DNA from: Zobellia barbeyronii | GTDB taxonomy: Bacteria; Bacteroidota; Bacteroidia; Flavobacteriales; Flavobacteriaceae | NCBI RefSeq assembly: GCF_018603515.1 | Contig: NZ_JACATN010000004.1 | Span: forward strand, 1 to 64,000 | DNA: 64,000 bases | Reading direction: 5' to 3' | Shown: positions 46,895 to 56,533 of the stretch, piece after piece | Layout of the letters: every line of letters starts with the position of its first letter | Position numbering within the stretch: the stretch's first letter is position 1 | The notes under the pieces: generated by a model | Told to the model about the DNA's origin: nothing | Seen by the model: the letters and a program-made list of their open reading frames with translations, nothing else | The model's database searches: none | Position numbers and translations under genes: made by a program

Positions 46895-47533
46895 CTAAAG
46901 ATTAAAGTCTTCAAAATCTAACGGGTCAAAATTTTTGAAATTCCCGTTCATTTCTATCGTCTTTTTGGTGCGGTTTACTTCGCTTAACATAGAAATGGTG
47001 GAAATTAAATGAGATTTCATAAATAATAATCGATCTCGTTCACTAGGCATTTGCAGCAATTGGTATTCTTGATTAAACGAAAGTCCCATCTTATGCACCA
47101 ATACATAACTATTGAACTTCTCTAATGGCAATGGGGTATAAGGCACACCCATTAGCTCATATAATTCATGTATTTTATCCAATACTTCTTGCTTTATCTC
47201 TTTTTCAGCATCATTTACACTGTCTAAAAACTGAATGGTACCACCGGCATAGAGTTTCCCTTTCATTTGTTTTTCAAAACTAAGAATACGGAAAACTTGG
47301 CGCGCTACACAGGTTACATCCATCTCACCATTATCATATGTGTTCACTATCTCTACCAATTGTACCTCTGTACCATAGATCATATTATCATTAATATAAA
47401 CTGGAATACCAAAGGTAACCGCCTCTTTTCTACAGTCTACTATTAACTGCTTATAGCGATCTTCAAAAATATGCAGGGGTACTGTCTCACCTGGAAAAAA
47501 AATAGATTGTAAGGGTAATAATGCCAGCTTCAT
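46895..47533 (-). CDS. LON peptidase substrate-binding-domain protein
   Basis: This 212-residue protein consists of the LON N-terminal domain alone (PF02190): LPLQSIFFPGETVPLHIFEDRYKQL, then VTCVARQVFRILSFE, and a helical C-terminal half. There is no ATPase or protease domain. It is a stand-alone form widespread in bacteria. Its role is undefined but probably concerns substrate recognition. It is divergent from lysA. Confidence 0.88.
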   Translation of the reverse strand: MKLALLPLQSIFFPGETVPLHIFEDRYKQLIVDCRKEAVTFGIPVYINDNMIYGTEVQLVEIVNTYDNGEMDVTCVARQVFRILSFEKQMKGKLYAGGTIQFLDSVNDAEKEIKQEVLDKIHELYELMGVPYTPLPLEKFNSYVLVHKMGLSFNQEYQLLQMPSERDRLLFMKSHLISTISMLSEVNRTKKTIEMNGNFKNFDPLDFEDFNL

Positions 47534-47630
47534 AATGTGAAATTTGGTCTAAAAATACAACTGAATTGACTAACCACAAACTTATTTTAAAACCTTGTTT
47601 GTTTTAAAAATAACAATTTGTTGTATTTTT

Positions 47631-47638
47631 TATATTTG
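47631..47638 (+). promoter_or_regulatory. -7 box of lysA
   Basis: TATATTTG matches TAnnTTTG exactly, 61 bases before the chosen lysA start. It lies inside the longer open frame, which supports the downstream start. Confidence 0.5.
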
Positions 47639-47698
47639 TGGTTGATTTTTTGCCCATATGGGATTAACGGATTAAATTTGTATCAAATACCGAAGGAT

Positions 47699-48940
47699 AT
47701 GAATAATGCCGATTTGCTAAATATAGCAAAAACCTATGGAGATCCCGTTTACGTTTACGATTCGGAAAAAATAATTTCTCAGTTTCAGAGACTTACAAGT
47801 GCTTTTAGCAGCGTAAAGAAATTGAAACTTAACTATGCCGCAAAGGCATTGTCCAATATTGCCATACTTAAGCTAATGAATAGTTTAGGCAGTGGCTTGG
47901 ATACGGTTTCTATACAAGAAGTTCAATTAGGATTACTTGCTGGTTTTAAACCTCAATCAATAATTTTCACTCCTAACGGTGTTTCTCTAGAAGAGATAGA
48001 GGAAGCTTCTAAATTGGGAGTTCGTATCAATATAGATAACCTCTCTATTTTAGAACAATTTGGTAGCAAGCATCCAGATGTACCTGTGTGCATTCGTATC
48101 AACCCGCATGTTATGGCAGGCGGAAACGCCAATATCTCAGTAGGCCATATTGACTCTAAATTTGGTATTAGTATACACCAGATTCCGCATTTGTTGCGTA
48201 TTGTTAATGTTACTAACATGAACATAAACGGTATACATATGCATACCGGAAGTGATATTTTAGATATTGACGTTTTCCTATACGCTTCTGAAATACTTTT
48301 TGATACCGCTAAAAACTTCAAAAACCTAGATTTTATTGATTTTGGAAGCGGATTTAAAGTTCCTTATAAAGAAGGTGATATTGAAACCAATGTTGAGGAA
48401 TTGGGTAAAAAATTAGGTACTCGTTTTAACGAGTTCTGTAAAGAATATGGCAAACAACTTACTTTGGCTTTTGAACCAGGGAAATTCTTAGTTAGTGAAG
48501 CAGGTAACTTTCTTGCAAAAGTAAATGTGGTTAAACAAACTACTTCTACCGTTTTTGCTAGTATAGATTCAGGTTTTAACCACTTGATCAGACCTATGCT
48601 TTATGGCGCTACTCATAGAATTTTGAACATTTCTAACCCTAGTGGCAGAGAGCGTTATTATTCTGTTGTAGGTTATATATGCGAGACCGATACTTTTGCC
48701 AGCAACAAGAGAATTAACGAAATAAGTGAAGGAGATATTCTTTGTTTCAAAAACGCAGGTGCTTATTGCTTTACTATGGCCAGTAATTACAACTCAAGAT
48801 TTAGACCTGCAGAGGTTCTATGGCATGAGGGTAAAGCCATATTAATTAGGGAACGAGAGACTTTTGAGGATCTTACTAAACATCAAATAGATGTTAAAAA
48901 TCTCTTTTCTCAGAAGAAGGAAAAAGCTTTAGCAAAATAA
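47699..48940 (+). CDS. lysA: Diaminopimelate decarboxylase
   Basis: LysA is the last step of lysine synthesis, converting meso-diaminopimelate to lysine and CO2. The protein is 413 residues from ATG 47699. The frame extends upstream to TTG 47618, but that segment includes a -7 box and family members start near MNNADLLNIAKTYGDPVYVYD. It is a fold-type III PLP enzyme with Lys 49 in NYAAKAL as Schiff-base residue, HMHTGSD (180-186), FGSGFKVPY and FEPGKFLV. The C-terminal GYICETDTFA and GAYCFTMASNYN are the active-site Cys region and substrate-binding Tyr region. An AAGGAT sits just before the ATG. Confidence 0.95.
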   Translation: MNNADLLNIAKTYGDPVYVYDSEKIISQFQRLTSAFSSVKKLKLNYAAKALSNIAILKLMNSLGSGLDTVSIQEVQLGLLAGFKPQSIIFTPNGVSLEEIEEASKLGVRINIDNLSILEQFGSKHPDVPVCIRINPHVMAGGNANISVGHIDSKFGISIHQIPHLLRIVNVTNMNINGIHMHTGSDILDIDVFLYASEILFDTAKNFKNLDFIDFGSGFKVPYKEGDIETNVEELGKKLGTRFNEFCKEYGKQLTLAFEPGKFLVSEAGNFLAKVNVVKQTTSTVFASIDSGFNHLIRPMLYGATHRILNISNPSGRERYYSVVGYICETDTFASNKRINEISEGDILCFKNAGAYCFTMASNYNSRFRPAEVLWHEGKAILIRERETFEDLTKHQIDVKNLFSQKKEKALAK

Positions 48941-48957
48941 ACTTGTCACATTTTCGT

Positions 48958-48965
48958 TAGTTTTG
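48958..48965 (+). promoter_or_regulatory. -7 box of thioredoxin-family gene
   Basis: TAGTTTTG, an exact TAnnTTTG, lies 34 bases before the ATG at 49000. Confidence 0.45.
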
Positions 48966-48999
48966 GTACATTAGTTGGACTAATACCGCAAAAATCAAG

Positions 49000-49533
49000 A
49001 TGAAAATACCCACCACATACGCTTTAAAATTTGTCCTATTTTTATTTATAGGACTTACAGCCACAAACATTAGTGCCCAAGAGGTTAAATGGTTGAGTTG
49101 GGATGAAGCAGCTGAATTGGTAGCTACCGAAAAGAATCCGAAGAAGATTTTTATAGATGTCTATACAGATTGGTGTGGATGGTGTAAAAAAATGGACAAA
49201 GATACTTTTCAAGATTCTCAAGTAGCCGCTTACATGGCCGATAATTTTTACATGGTTAAGCTAGATGGGGAAGGCAAGGACCCTATTGATTTTAAAGGAA
49301 AAACCTATAAATTTATTCCATCAGGAAAAAAAGGGTATCATGAATTTGCTGCTGCACTTATGCAAGGCAGAATGAGTTATCCAACCACTATTTTTTTAGA
49401 TGAAGAAATGAATATGCTTTCTCCGGTACCTGGCTACCAGAAACCAGAGCCTTTCTTAAATATCGCTAAATACTTTGGCGACAATATTTATAAAGACCAA
49501 GATTGGAAGACCTACACGGGCGAAGGAAAATAA
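49000..49533 (+). CDS. Exported thioredoxin-family protein
   Basis: This 177-residue protein has a signal peptide ending near NISAQ. A thioredoxin fold has active-site CGWC (residues 59-62) in VYTDWCGWCKKMDKDTF and a cis-Pro region RMSYPTTIFLDEE. It is of the thioredoxin_7/DUF255-like exported type of Bacteroidota and is likely a periplasmic disulfide reductase or oxidoreductase. Its partner is unknown. It is monocistronic, with a strong terminator after it. Confidence 0.9.
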   Translation: MKIPTTYALKFVLFLFIGLTATNISAQEVKWLSWDEAAELVATEKNPKKIFIDVYTDWCGWCKKMDKDTFQDSQVAAYMADNFYMVKLDGEGKDPIDFKGKTYKFIPSGKKGYHEFAAALMQGRMSYPTTIFLDEEMNMLSPVPGYQKPEPFLNIAKYFGDNIYKDQDWKTYTGEGK

Positions 49534-49557
49534 GATGCTATAATAAGACATTACGAA

Positions 49558-49594
49558 GCCCGATATCATTTGAATGATATCGGGCTTTTTTTTA
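49558..49594 (+). terminator. Strong intrinsic terminator
   Basis: GCCCGATATCATT pairs perfectly with AATGATATCGGGC around a 2-base loop and is followed by nine T. It ends the thioredoxin-family gene. Confidence 0.95.
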
Positions 49595-49688
49595 TGATTC
49601 AAAAGCTAGATTACTCTATTCTTCTTGTATTCGTTTTTACTTTTGAGTACTTTCATTCTACCAAAGTAAATTTCCAGTTCAAAAGTTC

Positions 49689-52274
49689 ATGAAAACATTC
49701 TTAATCACCTTAATTGCAAGTCTCGCCCTTCTTTCCTGCGCAGACAAAAATAATGCTCCTTTTAAATTGGAAAACGGAGTTTCTTTAGAACTGGCGAACT
49801 ATAGAAAAAGCCAAATTTCCGATATAAACTATCAACTAGATTTTAATATCCCGAAAGACAGAAATTCGCCTATACCCGCCAAATTAGTTCTAAATGTAGA
49901 AATTTCTAATCTAGAGGCTCCGTTGTATCTAGACTTTAAAGAAAAAACTGCCAACTTAAAATCTATTGTGGCCAACAACAAAAAGATTACCGTTGTTCAT
50001 GAAGAAGAACATATTATAATTGCCCCTAAGCACCTTAATATTGGCGAAAACACTATAGAAATTGAATTTATTGCCGGTGAATCATCTTTAAACAGAAACG
50101 ATACTTATCTCTATACACTTCTAGTTCCGGACAGAGCCCGAACACTTTTCCCTTGTTTTGACCAACCCAATCTAAAAGCTACTTACTCCTTAGATATTAC
50201 CGCACCAAAAGATTGGGCAGTACTTTGCGGTGCTCCAAAAGTTAATAAAGAAGAAATTGAAGGTTTTACCAAACATCATTTTGGCAAAAGTGATCAAATG
50301 AGCACGTACTTGTTCTCTTTTGTTGCTGGCGAATTTGAAACTACCCACCAAAATCCGGGTAAGTTTGATATGAAAATGCTTTACAGGGAAACCAATGAGG
50401 ATAAGATTGCTTTTAGTACAGATACTATTTTTAATCTTCATCAACAATCAATATCCTTTTTAGAAGATTATACCGACCACAAATTCCCTTTTCAGAAACT
50501 AGATTTTGCAACTATTCCCGGGTACCAATATGGTGGCATGGAACAGGTGGGTGCCGTTCAATACAAAGAAAGTACTCTGTTCTTGGATGAAACATCTACT
50601 GAAAATCAAAAACTACAAAGGGTAAAACTTATAGCTCATGAAACAAGCCACATGTGGTTTGGAGATTTGGTAACTATGGATTGGTTCAATGATGTTTGGA
50701 TGAAAGAAGTCTTCGCTAATTTTATGGCCGATAAAATAGCTAATCCGGTTTTCCTGGAAATTAATCACGACCTCGCTTTTATGACCACGCACTACCCTAG
50801 GGCATATGGTGAAGACAGGACCAGAGGGTCTAATCCTATTCGCCAAGAATTAGATAATCTAAAGAATGCCGGCTCCCTTTACGGAAGTATTATCTACAGC
50901 AAAGCACCTATAATGATGCGACAATTAGAAGCGGCTTTAGGCAAAGAGGCTTTTCAAAAAGGGGTTCAAAAATATATTAAGACCTACAGTAACAGTAATG
51001 CTACGTGGAACGACCTAATTGCCCTATTTGTAGAAAATACAGACGTGGATATTGAAAAATGGAGTGAGGTTTGGGTAAACGGTCCTGGGCGTCCTATATT
51101 TCATGAACAAATAGTGTACGATTCCAATGAGAGAATAATGTCTTTTACCATAAGCCAAACCGCAGAAGATGATAGCTACCGGGTGTGGCCCCAAACTTTT
51201 GACATTACTCTGGTCTACAAAGATAGTTTGCAGAACATTGCAGTTGATATGAAAGGGAGTAGCGTAGAACTTAGCGCAGCAGTAGGAAAATCAAAACCCT
51301 TATCTATTATCTATAATTCCAATGGCATGGGTTATGGCGTTTTCCCCATGTACGATATAGAAAGCGAAGAAACTCCTGAAATTAAAGATGATATTACGCG
51401 CGGCTACATATACATTAATAGTTATGAAAGTGCCTTAAACGGTTTAATTAAGCCCGAAACTATACTAGAATTCTACCGAGAGAGCTTAGCTACTGAGAAA
51501 AACGAGCTTTTGACCAATCTACTTTCCGGTTACATTAGCAACCTTTTTTGGAAATACCTTTCTCCTGAAGAAAGAATAAAATATCAACCTCTTCTTGGAG
51601 ACATGCTTTGGTCTCAATTACAGATGGAGATACCTGCCAATATGAAGAAAACGCTGTTTTCTACTTTTCGTTCAATTGCTTTTTCTGAGAAATCAACTGC
51701 CCAATTGTATAGCGTTTGGCATAAAGACCATATCATACCCAATTTGAAGTTGAACCAAGATGATTATACCAAAATGGCTATGAGTTTGGCTCTGTTCAAT
51801 CATACGGACTATGAGAACATTTTACAAGAAGCCAAGGAAGATATTAAAAACCCTGATGATTTGACGGAGTTTAATTTCCTGCTCCCTTCGTTATCAAATG
51901 ATTTAGCTGTTAGACGGGAATTTTTTAAATCTCTTAAAGATAAGGACAACAGACAGAGAGAATCTTGGGTATTAAGCGCATTAAGCAATCTAAATCATCC
52001 ATTAAGAGACGAAGAAAGCATTAAAAACTTAAGAACAAGTCTAGACATGTTAGAGGAAGTTCAAAAAACAGGTGATATTTTCTTTCCTAAAGGATGGCTC
52101 AATAATACCATCGGCAAACATACGTCTGCCGAAGCTTATACTATTTTAAATGATTTCCTAAGGGATAACCCCAATTTAGAGCCGACTCTATTGAGTAAAT
52201 TATTGCAAGCGTCCGATGATTTATATAGGGTGCATACTTTTAGCGAAAAAGAAGGTTCAGTTCCTGCCAAGTAG
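49689..52274 (+). CDS. M1 family aminopeptidase lipoprotein
   Basis: This 861-residue protein has a lipoprotein signal (lipobox LLSC, Cys 17), so it acts in the periplasm or at the outer membrane. It has an N-terminal beta saddle, then the exopeptidase motif in the variant form GGMEQ (about 282-286, normally GAMEN). The zinc site is HETSH (His 317, Glu 318, His 321) plus Glu 340 in WMKEVFANF. A C-terminal HEAT-like helical domain covers about 560-850. It trims N-terminal residues from peptides, supplying amino acids. The monocistronic gene has terminators on both sides. Confidence 0.93.
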   Translation: MKTFLITLIASLALLSCADKNNAPFKLENGVSLELANYRKSQISDINYQLDFNIPKDRNSPIPAKLVLNVEISNLEAPLYLDFKEKTANLKSIVANNKKITVVHEEEHIIIAPKHLNIGENTIEIEFIAGESSLNRNDTYLYTLLVPDRARTLFPCFDQPNLKATYSLDITAPKDWAVLCGAPKVNKEEIEGFTKHHFGKSDQMSTYLFSFVAGEFETTHQNPGKFDMKMLYRETNEDKIAFSTDTIFNLHQQSISFLEDYTDHKFPFQKLDFATIPGYQYGGMEQVGAVQYKESTLFLDETSTENQKLQRVKLIAHETSHMWFGDLVTMDWFNDVWMKEVFANFMADKIANPVFLEINHDLAFMTTHYPRAYGEDRTRGSNPIRQELDNLKNAGSLYGSIIYSKAPIMMRQLEAALGKEAFQKGVQKYIKTYSNSNATWNDLIALFVENTDVDIEKWSEVWVNGPGRPIFHEQIVYDSNERIMSFTISQTAEDDSYRVWPQTFDITLVYKDSLQNIAVDMKGSSVELSAAVGKSKPLSIIYNSNGMGYGVFPMYDIESEETPEIKDDITRGYIYINSYESALNGLIKPETILEFYRESLATEKNELLTNLLSGYISNLFWKYLSPEERIKYQPLLGDMLWSQLQMEIPANMKKTLFSTFRSIAFSEKSTAQLYSVWHKDHIIPNLKLNQDDYTKMAMSLALFNHTDYENILQEAKEDIKNPDDLTEFNFLLPSLSNDLAVRREFFKSLKDKDNRQRESWVLSALSNLNHPLRDEESIKNLRTSLDMLEEVQKTGDIFFPKGWLNNTIGKHTSAEAYTILNDFLRDNPNLEPTLLSKLLQASDDLYRVHTFSEKEGSVPAK

Positions 52275-52303
52275 CATTTGATTTTGCGAGGATATTAAGT
52301 AAC

Positions 52304-52336
52304 AAAAAAGAGCACTCTAAGAGCGCTCTTTTTTTT
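52304..52336. terminator. Bidirectional terminator between aminopeptidase and guaB
   Basis: AAAAAAGAGC (52304-52313) pairs with GCTCTTTTTT (52325-52334), with an inner CTC/GAG stem. It lies 30 bases past the aminopeptidase stop and about 23 bases past the guaB stop on the other strand. Confidence 0.9.
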
Positions 52337-52358
52337 GTTATTTGAAGATAATTAATAT

Positions 52359-53831
52359 CTATCTACTGTAATTAGGTGATTCTTTAGTAATAGTTACATC
52401 ATGAGGATGACTTTCGTTAATACCACTTGCTGTAATCTTAACAAAACGGCCATTCTCTTTTAATGCGTTGATGTCTTTAGCACCACAGTAACCCATACCT
52501 GCACGAAGACCACCAACAAACTGGTGAATACTCTCATATAATTCTCCTTTGTATGGTACACGACCTACAATACCTTCTGGAACTAGTTTCTTAATATCAT
52601 CTTCTACATCTTGAAAATACCGGTCTTTACTACCTTCTTTCATAGCTTCAACAGAGCCCATACCACGGTATGACTTAAATTTTCGGCCTTCATAGATGAT
52701 AGTTTCACCTGGAGATTCTTTGGTTCCCGCAAGAAGAGAACCTAACATAACGGTATCCGCACCAGCTGCAATAGCTTTTGGAATATCACCTGTATAGCGA
52801 ATTCCTCCATCGGCAATTACCGGAACACCAGAACCTTTAATCGCTGCTGCTACTTCTAACACAGCGGAAAACTGTGGAAAACCAACCCCTGCAACAATAC
52901 GAGTAGTACAAATAGAACCTGGACCAATACCAACTTTTACGGCATCTGCACCGGCTTCTACTAAATATTTAGCTGCCTCACCTGTTGCAATGTTACCTAC
53001 AATAACTTCTAAATCTGGAAATTTCTTTTTAACTGCCTTCAAAACAGTAACCACACCTTTAGTATGACCATGTGCCGTATCAATAACAACAGCATCAACA
53101 CCTGCATTTACTAGAGCCTCTGCCCTATCTACTGCATCTGGCGTAACACCAATGGCCGCAGCAACACGTAACCTACCGTAGGTATCCTTGTTAGCCATAG
53201 GCTTTTGGGTCAATTTTGTAATATCTCTAAAAGTGATAAGACCTACTAATTTATAGTTCTTATCGACTACCGGAAGTTTTTCAATTTTATTTTCTTGAAG
53301 AATATCTTCGGCTTGGGCCAATGAAGTACCCTCACTTACCGTAACCAAATTCTTAGTGGTCATTACTTCAGAAATTGGACGGTCATTATTTTTTTCAAAA
53401 CGAAGGTCTCTGTTGGTAACAATACCAATTAATTTTCCTTCGCCATCTACTATCGGAATTCCACCAATGCTAAATTCTTTCATATTCGCTTTAGCATCAC
53501 GAACAAAAGAATTTAATGGTAAAGTAACAGGATCTATGATCATACCACTTTCTGCACGTTTTACTTTACGCACCTTTACCGCTTGCTGAGCAATGCTCAT
53601 ATTTTTATGAAGAACACCAATACCTCCTTCTTGCGCAATGGCTATAGCCATTCGTGATTCAGTAACCGTATCCATAGCAGCTGATACAACTGGTACGTTT
53701 ATAGTAATATTACGAGTAAATTTGGTTTGAATATTAACTTCTCTGGGGAGTACTTCAGAAAAGGCAGGGACTAGAAGTACGTCATCATAAGTGAGACCTT
53801 CTCCAACAATTTTATTCAGGTGAGCTTCCAT
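52359..53831 (-). CDS. guaB: Inosine-5'-monophosphate dehydrogenase
   Basis: GuaB oxidises IMP to XMP in guanine-nucleotide synthesis. The frame opens 27 bases upstream, but I start at the Met of [22 protein letters not shown] (490 residues) because a -7 box overlaps the earlier codon. It has a TIM barrel with [10 protein letters not shown], two CBS domains (about 95-215), a catalytic loop [15 protein letters not shown] with the active Cys, [12 protein letters not shown], the flap GMGSVEAM and a C-terminal SGINESHPH. The length is typical. Confidence 0.96.
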   Translation of the reverse strand: MEAHLNKIVGEGLTYDDVLLVPAFSEVLPREVNIQTKFTRNITINVPVVSAAMDTVTESRMAIAIAQEGGIGVLHKNMSIAQQAVKVRKVKRAESGMIIDPVTLPLNSFVRDAKANMKEFSIGGIPIVDGEGKLIGIVTNRDLRFEKNNDRPISEVMTTKNLVTVSEGTSLAQAEDILQENKIEKLPVVDKNYKLVGLITFRDITKLTQKPMANKDTYGRLRVAAAIGVTPDAVDRAEALVNAGVDAVVIDTAHGHTKGVVTVLKAVKKKFPDLEVIVGNIATGEAAKYLVEAGADAVKVGIGPGSICTTRIVAGVGFPQFSAVLEVAAAIKGSGVPVIADGGIRYTGDIPKAIAAGADTVMLGSLLAGTKESPGETIIYEGRKFKSYRGMGSVEAMKEGSKDRYFQDVEDDIKKLVPEGIVGRVPYKGELYESIHQFVGGLRAGMGYCGAKDINALKENGRFVKITASGINESHPHDVTITKESPNYSR

Positions 53832-53855
53832 AGCAATTAATGATTTAATTGCGTG

Positions 53856-53863
53856 CAAATGTA
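53856..53863 (-). promoter_or_regulatory. -7 box of guaB
   Basis: On the minus strand this is TACATTTG, an exact TAnnTTTG, 25 bases before the chosen guaB start. It overlaps the more upstream in-frame Met. Confidence 0.5.
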
Positions 53864-54058
53864 GTGAAATAAATTCGTTATCTCCTTATAATCAATACTC
53901 GTTTGCTTCAAAAGGCAATCGTAAAGAAACCACTCACATTCCTCTGCCTAATATCTTTATATCACATCAAAAAAAACATTAGTCTATTTTTCTATAAAGC
54001 GATTTAAAAGTGAGAAAAAAAATCCATCAGAATTTATGATTTCTATCTTGAAATGCTC

Positions 54059-56533
54059 TTATAATTTGAATTGAAGTGTCGTATAAAATGTTCTTGGTTC
54101 AGACGGAATAATACCTGGTCCCGGGTAGCCCGTAGCTCTTCGGGTAAAATATGAATTATCTAAAAGGTTATTAATTCCCGCTTCTAGCTTCCATTTTTTG
54201 TACGTGTAAGAGAGGGAAAAATCCAAAATATCATATGCAGGAATCACACCTTCTATTCCTCTTTGGTTATCATTTACGTCTTGTGGTGCATTGGTGGCAT
54301 CTGTAAACTGATCAGCAAAATAAGTATACTGAAGACTTCCCAAAAGGTTATCATAACCAAAGTTTAACCCTGTCTTAAGATTGACTTTTGGAATGAACTC
54401 TACTTCATTACCTTCTACATTGTTTCGTTCAGAAGAAAGATATTCAGATTTAGTAATTGCTAAATTGGCAAAATAATTCAATTTCACTTTTTCCGATTGT
54501 GGAAAGAAGGTTTCCTTTAAGCTCCAATTTGCAAAACTTTCCAGACCGTATATAAAAGCGGTTCCGATATTCCCTCTTGCTCTTAATAATTTCCCAGTTG
54601 AAACTTCTTCACCAGCCGCATTAACCTGCGTTTCTTCTTTCAAGATTTCTCCTAGCCTATTATCATAATAGAGCCCATATACGCTTACATCATACGATAG
54701 AATATCTTTAAATCTTCCTCTAGCACCAAAATCTGCGGTAAAGCCATCTTCATCTGAAATATTTGGATCTACTTGAAAAGAAGGGTTTACTACGCGTATA
54801 TCACTGAACGTTACAGAACGGTAGTTTTGAGAAAAATTACCATACAATTCTACACTAGGTGACAGCTTATATGTAGCACCCAACCCCAACAAAACAAAGG
54901 TTCTATCAAAAACCCTATTATCATCTATTTCTCTATTTAGTAATGGATTACCCGCCAAATCTAACGTGATTTCTTGGTAACTACCTATACTTTCTGTTTT
55001 AATATGTTCCAAACGAAAACCAGGCGTTACCGCTAATTTATCTGAAAGGTTGAAAATATTTTCCCCAAATAACGCCACATTAAAGTTTGGAAAATTAAAC
55101 TGAGACTGCCTTTCATAATTCGGAAAACTAGTATCGGCAAAGTTAAAATCAGCATCCGCATCTGCAGAACCAGGTCCCTGTCGTTGATCGTTATTTGTCT
55201 TGTAAATTTTTGAACCCAATAAAAGTGCAGATTCAGTACCTGCCAAATTATACCTTGTTAATACTCTAGCTTCTGCTCCCCAGTTACTAAAATTATCAAT
55301 CAATAATTCTCGTGGCTCAGATATTACATCTTCTTGAGAAACTCTGTTGGTTCTAAAACCCAGTGCTCTACGAGAGGCATTCAAACCGAAAACGTTCAGA
55401 CTAAAATCTGTCTTTGGCGAGAATGCATGATCCAAACGAAACGAATATAAGCGCCAATCTACCTCAAACCAGTTTCTATCACGATTGCTAAAAGTTGGGT
55501 CTTCATAAAATTGGGCATCGGTTAAACCACCTGGTTGTTTCGCTAAATAGTGCAAGAAAGTAGTCTCTAAGCTTACTTTGGTTTTATCGGAAATCTCGTA
55601 ACCTAAATGCGTAAAATAGTTCTTGCTGTTAAAATTTGAATTTGGCCGAAACCCATTTCCATCTTTATAACTCAGATAGGTGTAGTAACTAAATTTACCC
55701 ACCGTACCACTCAAACTATTGAAGCTTGTGAACAGGTCATACGAACCGACGGTCTGGCGAGAAATGAGTTCTATTTCTTTGTTCGGATTTGGTTTTTTGA
55801 ACTTGAAGTTGATCAAACCCCCAAATTGGCTTCCGTATTGCAAAGAAGCTGCACCGCGCACTACTTGAATCTCCTCAAGAGCTTCTGCAGGTGGGGTGTA
55901 ATAGCTTTCTGGGTAACCTAACACATCTGCGCTAATATCATAACCGTTCTGGCGCGTATTAAAATTAGCCGTTCTATTAGGGTCCAATCCCCTACCACCA
56001 ATATTTAACTGCAAACCAGCATCGCCATTATCATAAATATTAAGCCCCACAACCTGACTATAAATTTGTCTTGCGTTGTTAGCTGCAAGGTTGCCAGTAA
56101 GGCCTTCCATTAGAACTACCTCTGTTTTTTTACCGGCATAAATAGCAGTGCCTTCTACCTTTTTTAATTGTTTTAATGCGAATACTTTTTCACGTCTCTC
56201 GGTTAAAACCACTTCTGAAAGTTGTTGAGATTTTATACGCTGAAGTTGAACACTGAGATTAAAAGTGGTATCAAATGTTAATTCCTTTTCATATACATCA
56301 TATTCAAAAGCGAAGACTACTACCGTATACTTACCTCCGGCAATATTGGAGAACTCAAAATTGCCATCGACATCCGTGGTTTTTAGAAGTTGTACCTCTT
56401 TTAAATACACTTCTGCATCTTGAACAGGTTTCCCCTTTTCATCGGTTACGTTGCCAGTAATCGTAATCTGACTAAAGCCAGAAAACGAGATTAAGAATAC
56501 TATGAATATGATACTAAATTCCCTTAATTTCAT
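54059..56533 (-). CDS. FecA-like TonB-dependent receptor
   Basis: This 824-residue outer-membrane receptor has a signal peptide ending GFSQ. A carboxypeptidase-regulatory-like domain (about 22-95: TITGNVTDEKGKPVQDAEVYL) is followed by a plug (about 105-250: NIGGRGLDPNRTANF, EEIQVVRGAASLQYGSQFGGLINF). The barrel contains KQPGGLTDAQF, typical of FecA-type ferric-citrate receptors, and ends RTFYTTLQFKL. It probably imports a ferric or other metal chelate. It is last in a minus-strand operon; its start overlaps the end of the gamma-carboxylase-like gene by 20 bases, suggesting translational coupling. Substrate assignment from sequence is only to the FecA-like group. Confidence 0.92.
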   Translation of the reverse strand: MKLREFSIIFIVFLISFSGFSQITITGNVTDEKGKPVQDAEVYLKEVQLLKTTDVDGNFEFSNIAGGKYTVVVFAFEYDVYEKELTFDTTFNLSVQLQRIKSQQLSEVVLTERREKVFALKQLKKVEGTAIYAGKKTEVVLMEGLTGNLAANNARQIYSQVVGLNIYDNGDAGLQLNIGGRGLDPNRTANFNTRQNGYDISADVLGYPESYYTPPAEALEEIQVVRGAASLQYGSQFGGLINFKFKKPNPNKEIELISRQTVGSYDLFTSFNSLSGTVGKFSYYTYLSYKDGNGFRPNSNFNSKNYFTHLGYEISDKTKVSLETTFLHYLAKQPGGLTDAQFYEDPTFSNRDRNWFEVDWRLYSFRLDHAFSPKTDFSLNVFGLNASRRALGFRTNRVSQEDVISEPRELLIDNFSNWGAEARVLTRYNLAGTESALLLGSKIYKTNNDQRQGPGSADADADFNFADTSFPNYERQSQFNFPNFNVALFGENIFNLSDKLAVTPGFRLEHIKTESIGSYQEITLDLAGNPLLNREIDDNRVFDRTFVLLGLGATYKLSPSVELYGNFSQNYRSVTFSDIRVVNPSFQVDPNISDEDGFTADFGARGRFKDILSYDVSVYGLYYDNRLGEILKEETQVNAAGEEVSTGKLLRARGNIGTAFIYGLESFANWSLKETFFPQSEKVKLNYFANLAITKSEYLSSERNNVEGNEVEFIPKVNLKTGLNFGYDNLLGSLQYTYFADQFTDATNAPQDVNDNQRGIEGVIPAYDILDFSLSYTYKKWKLEAGINNLLDNSYFTRRATGYPGPGIIPSEPRTFYTTLQFKL

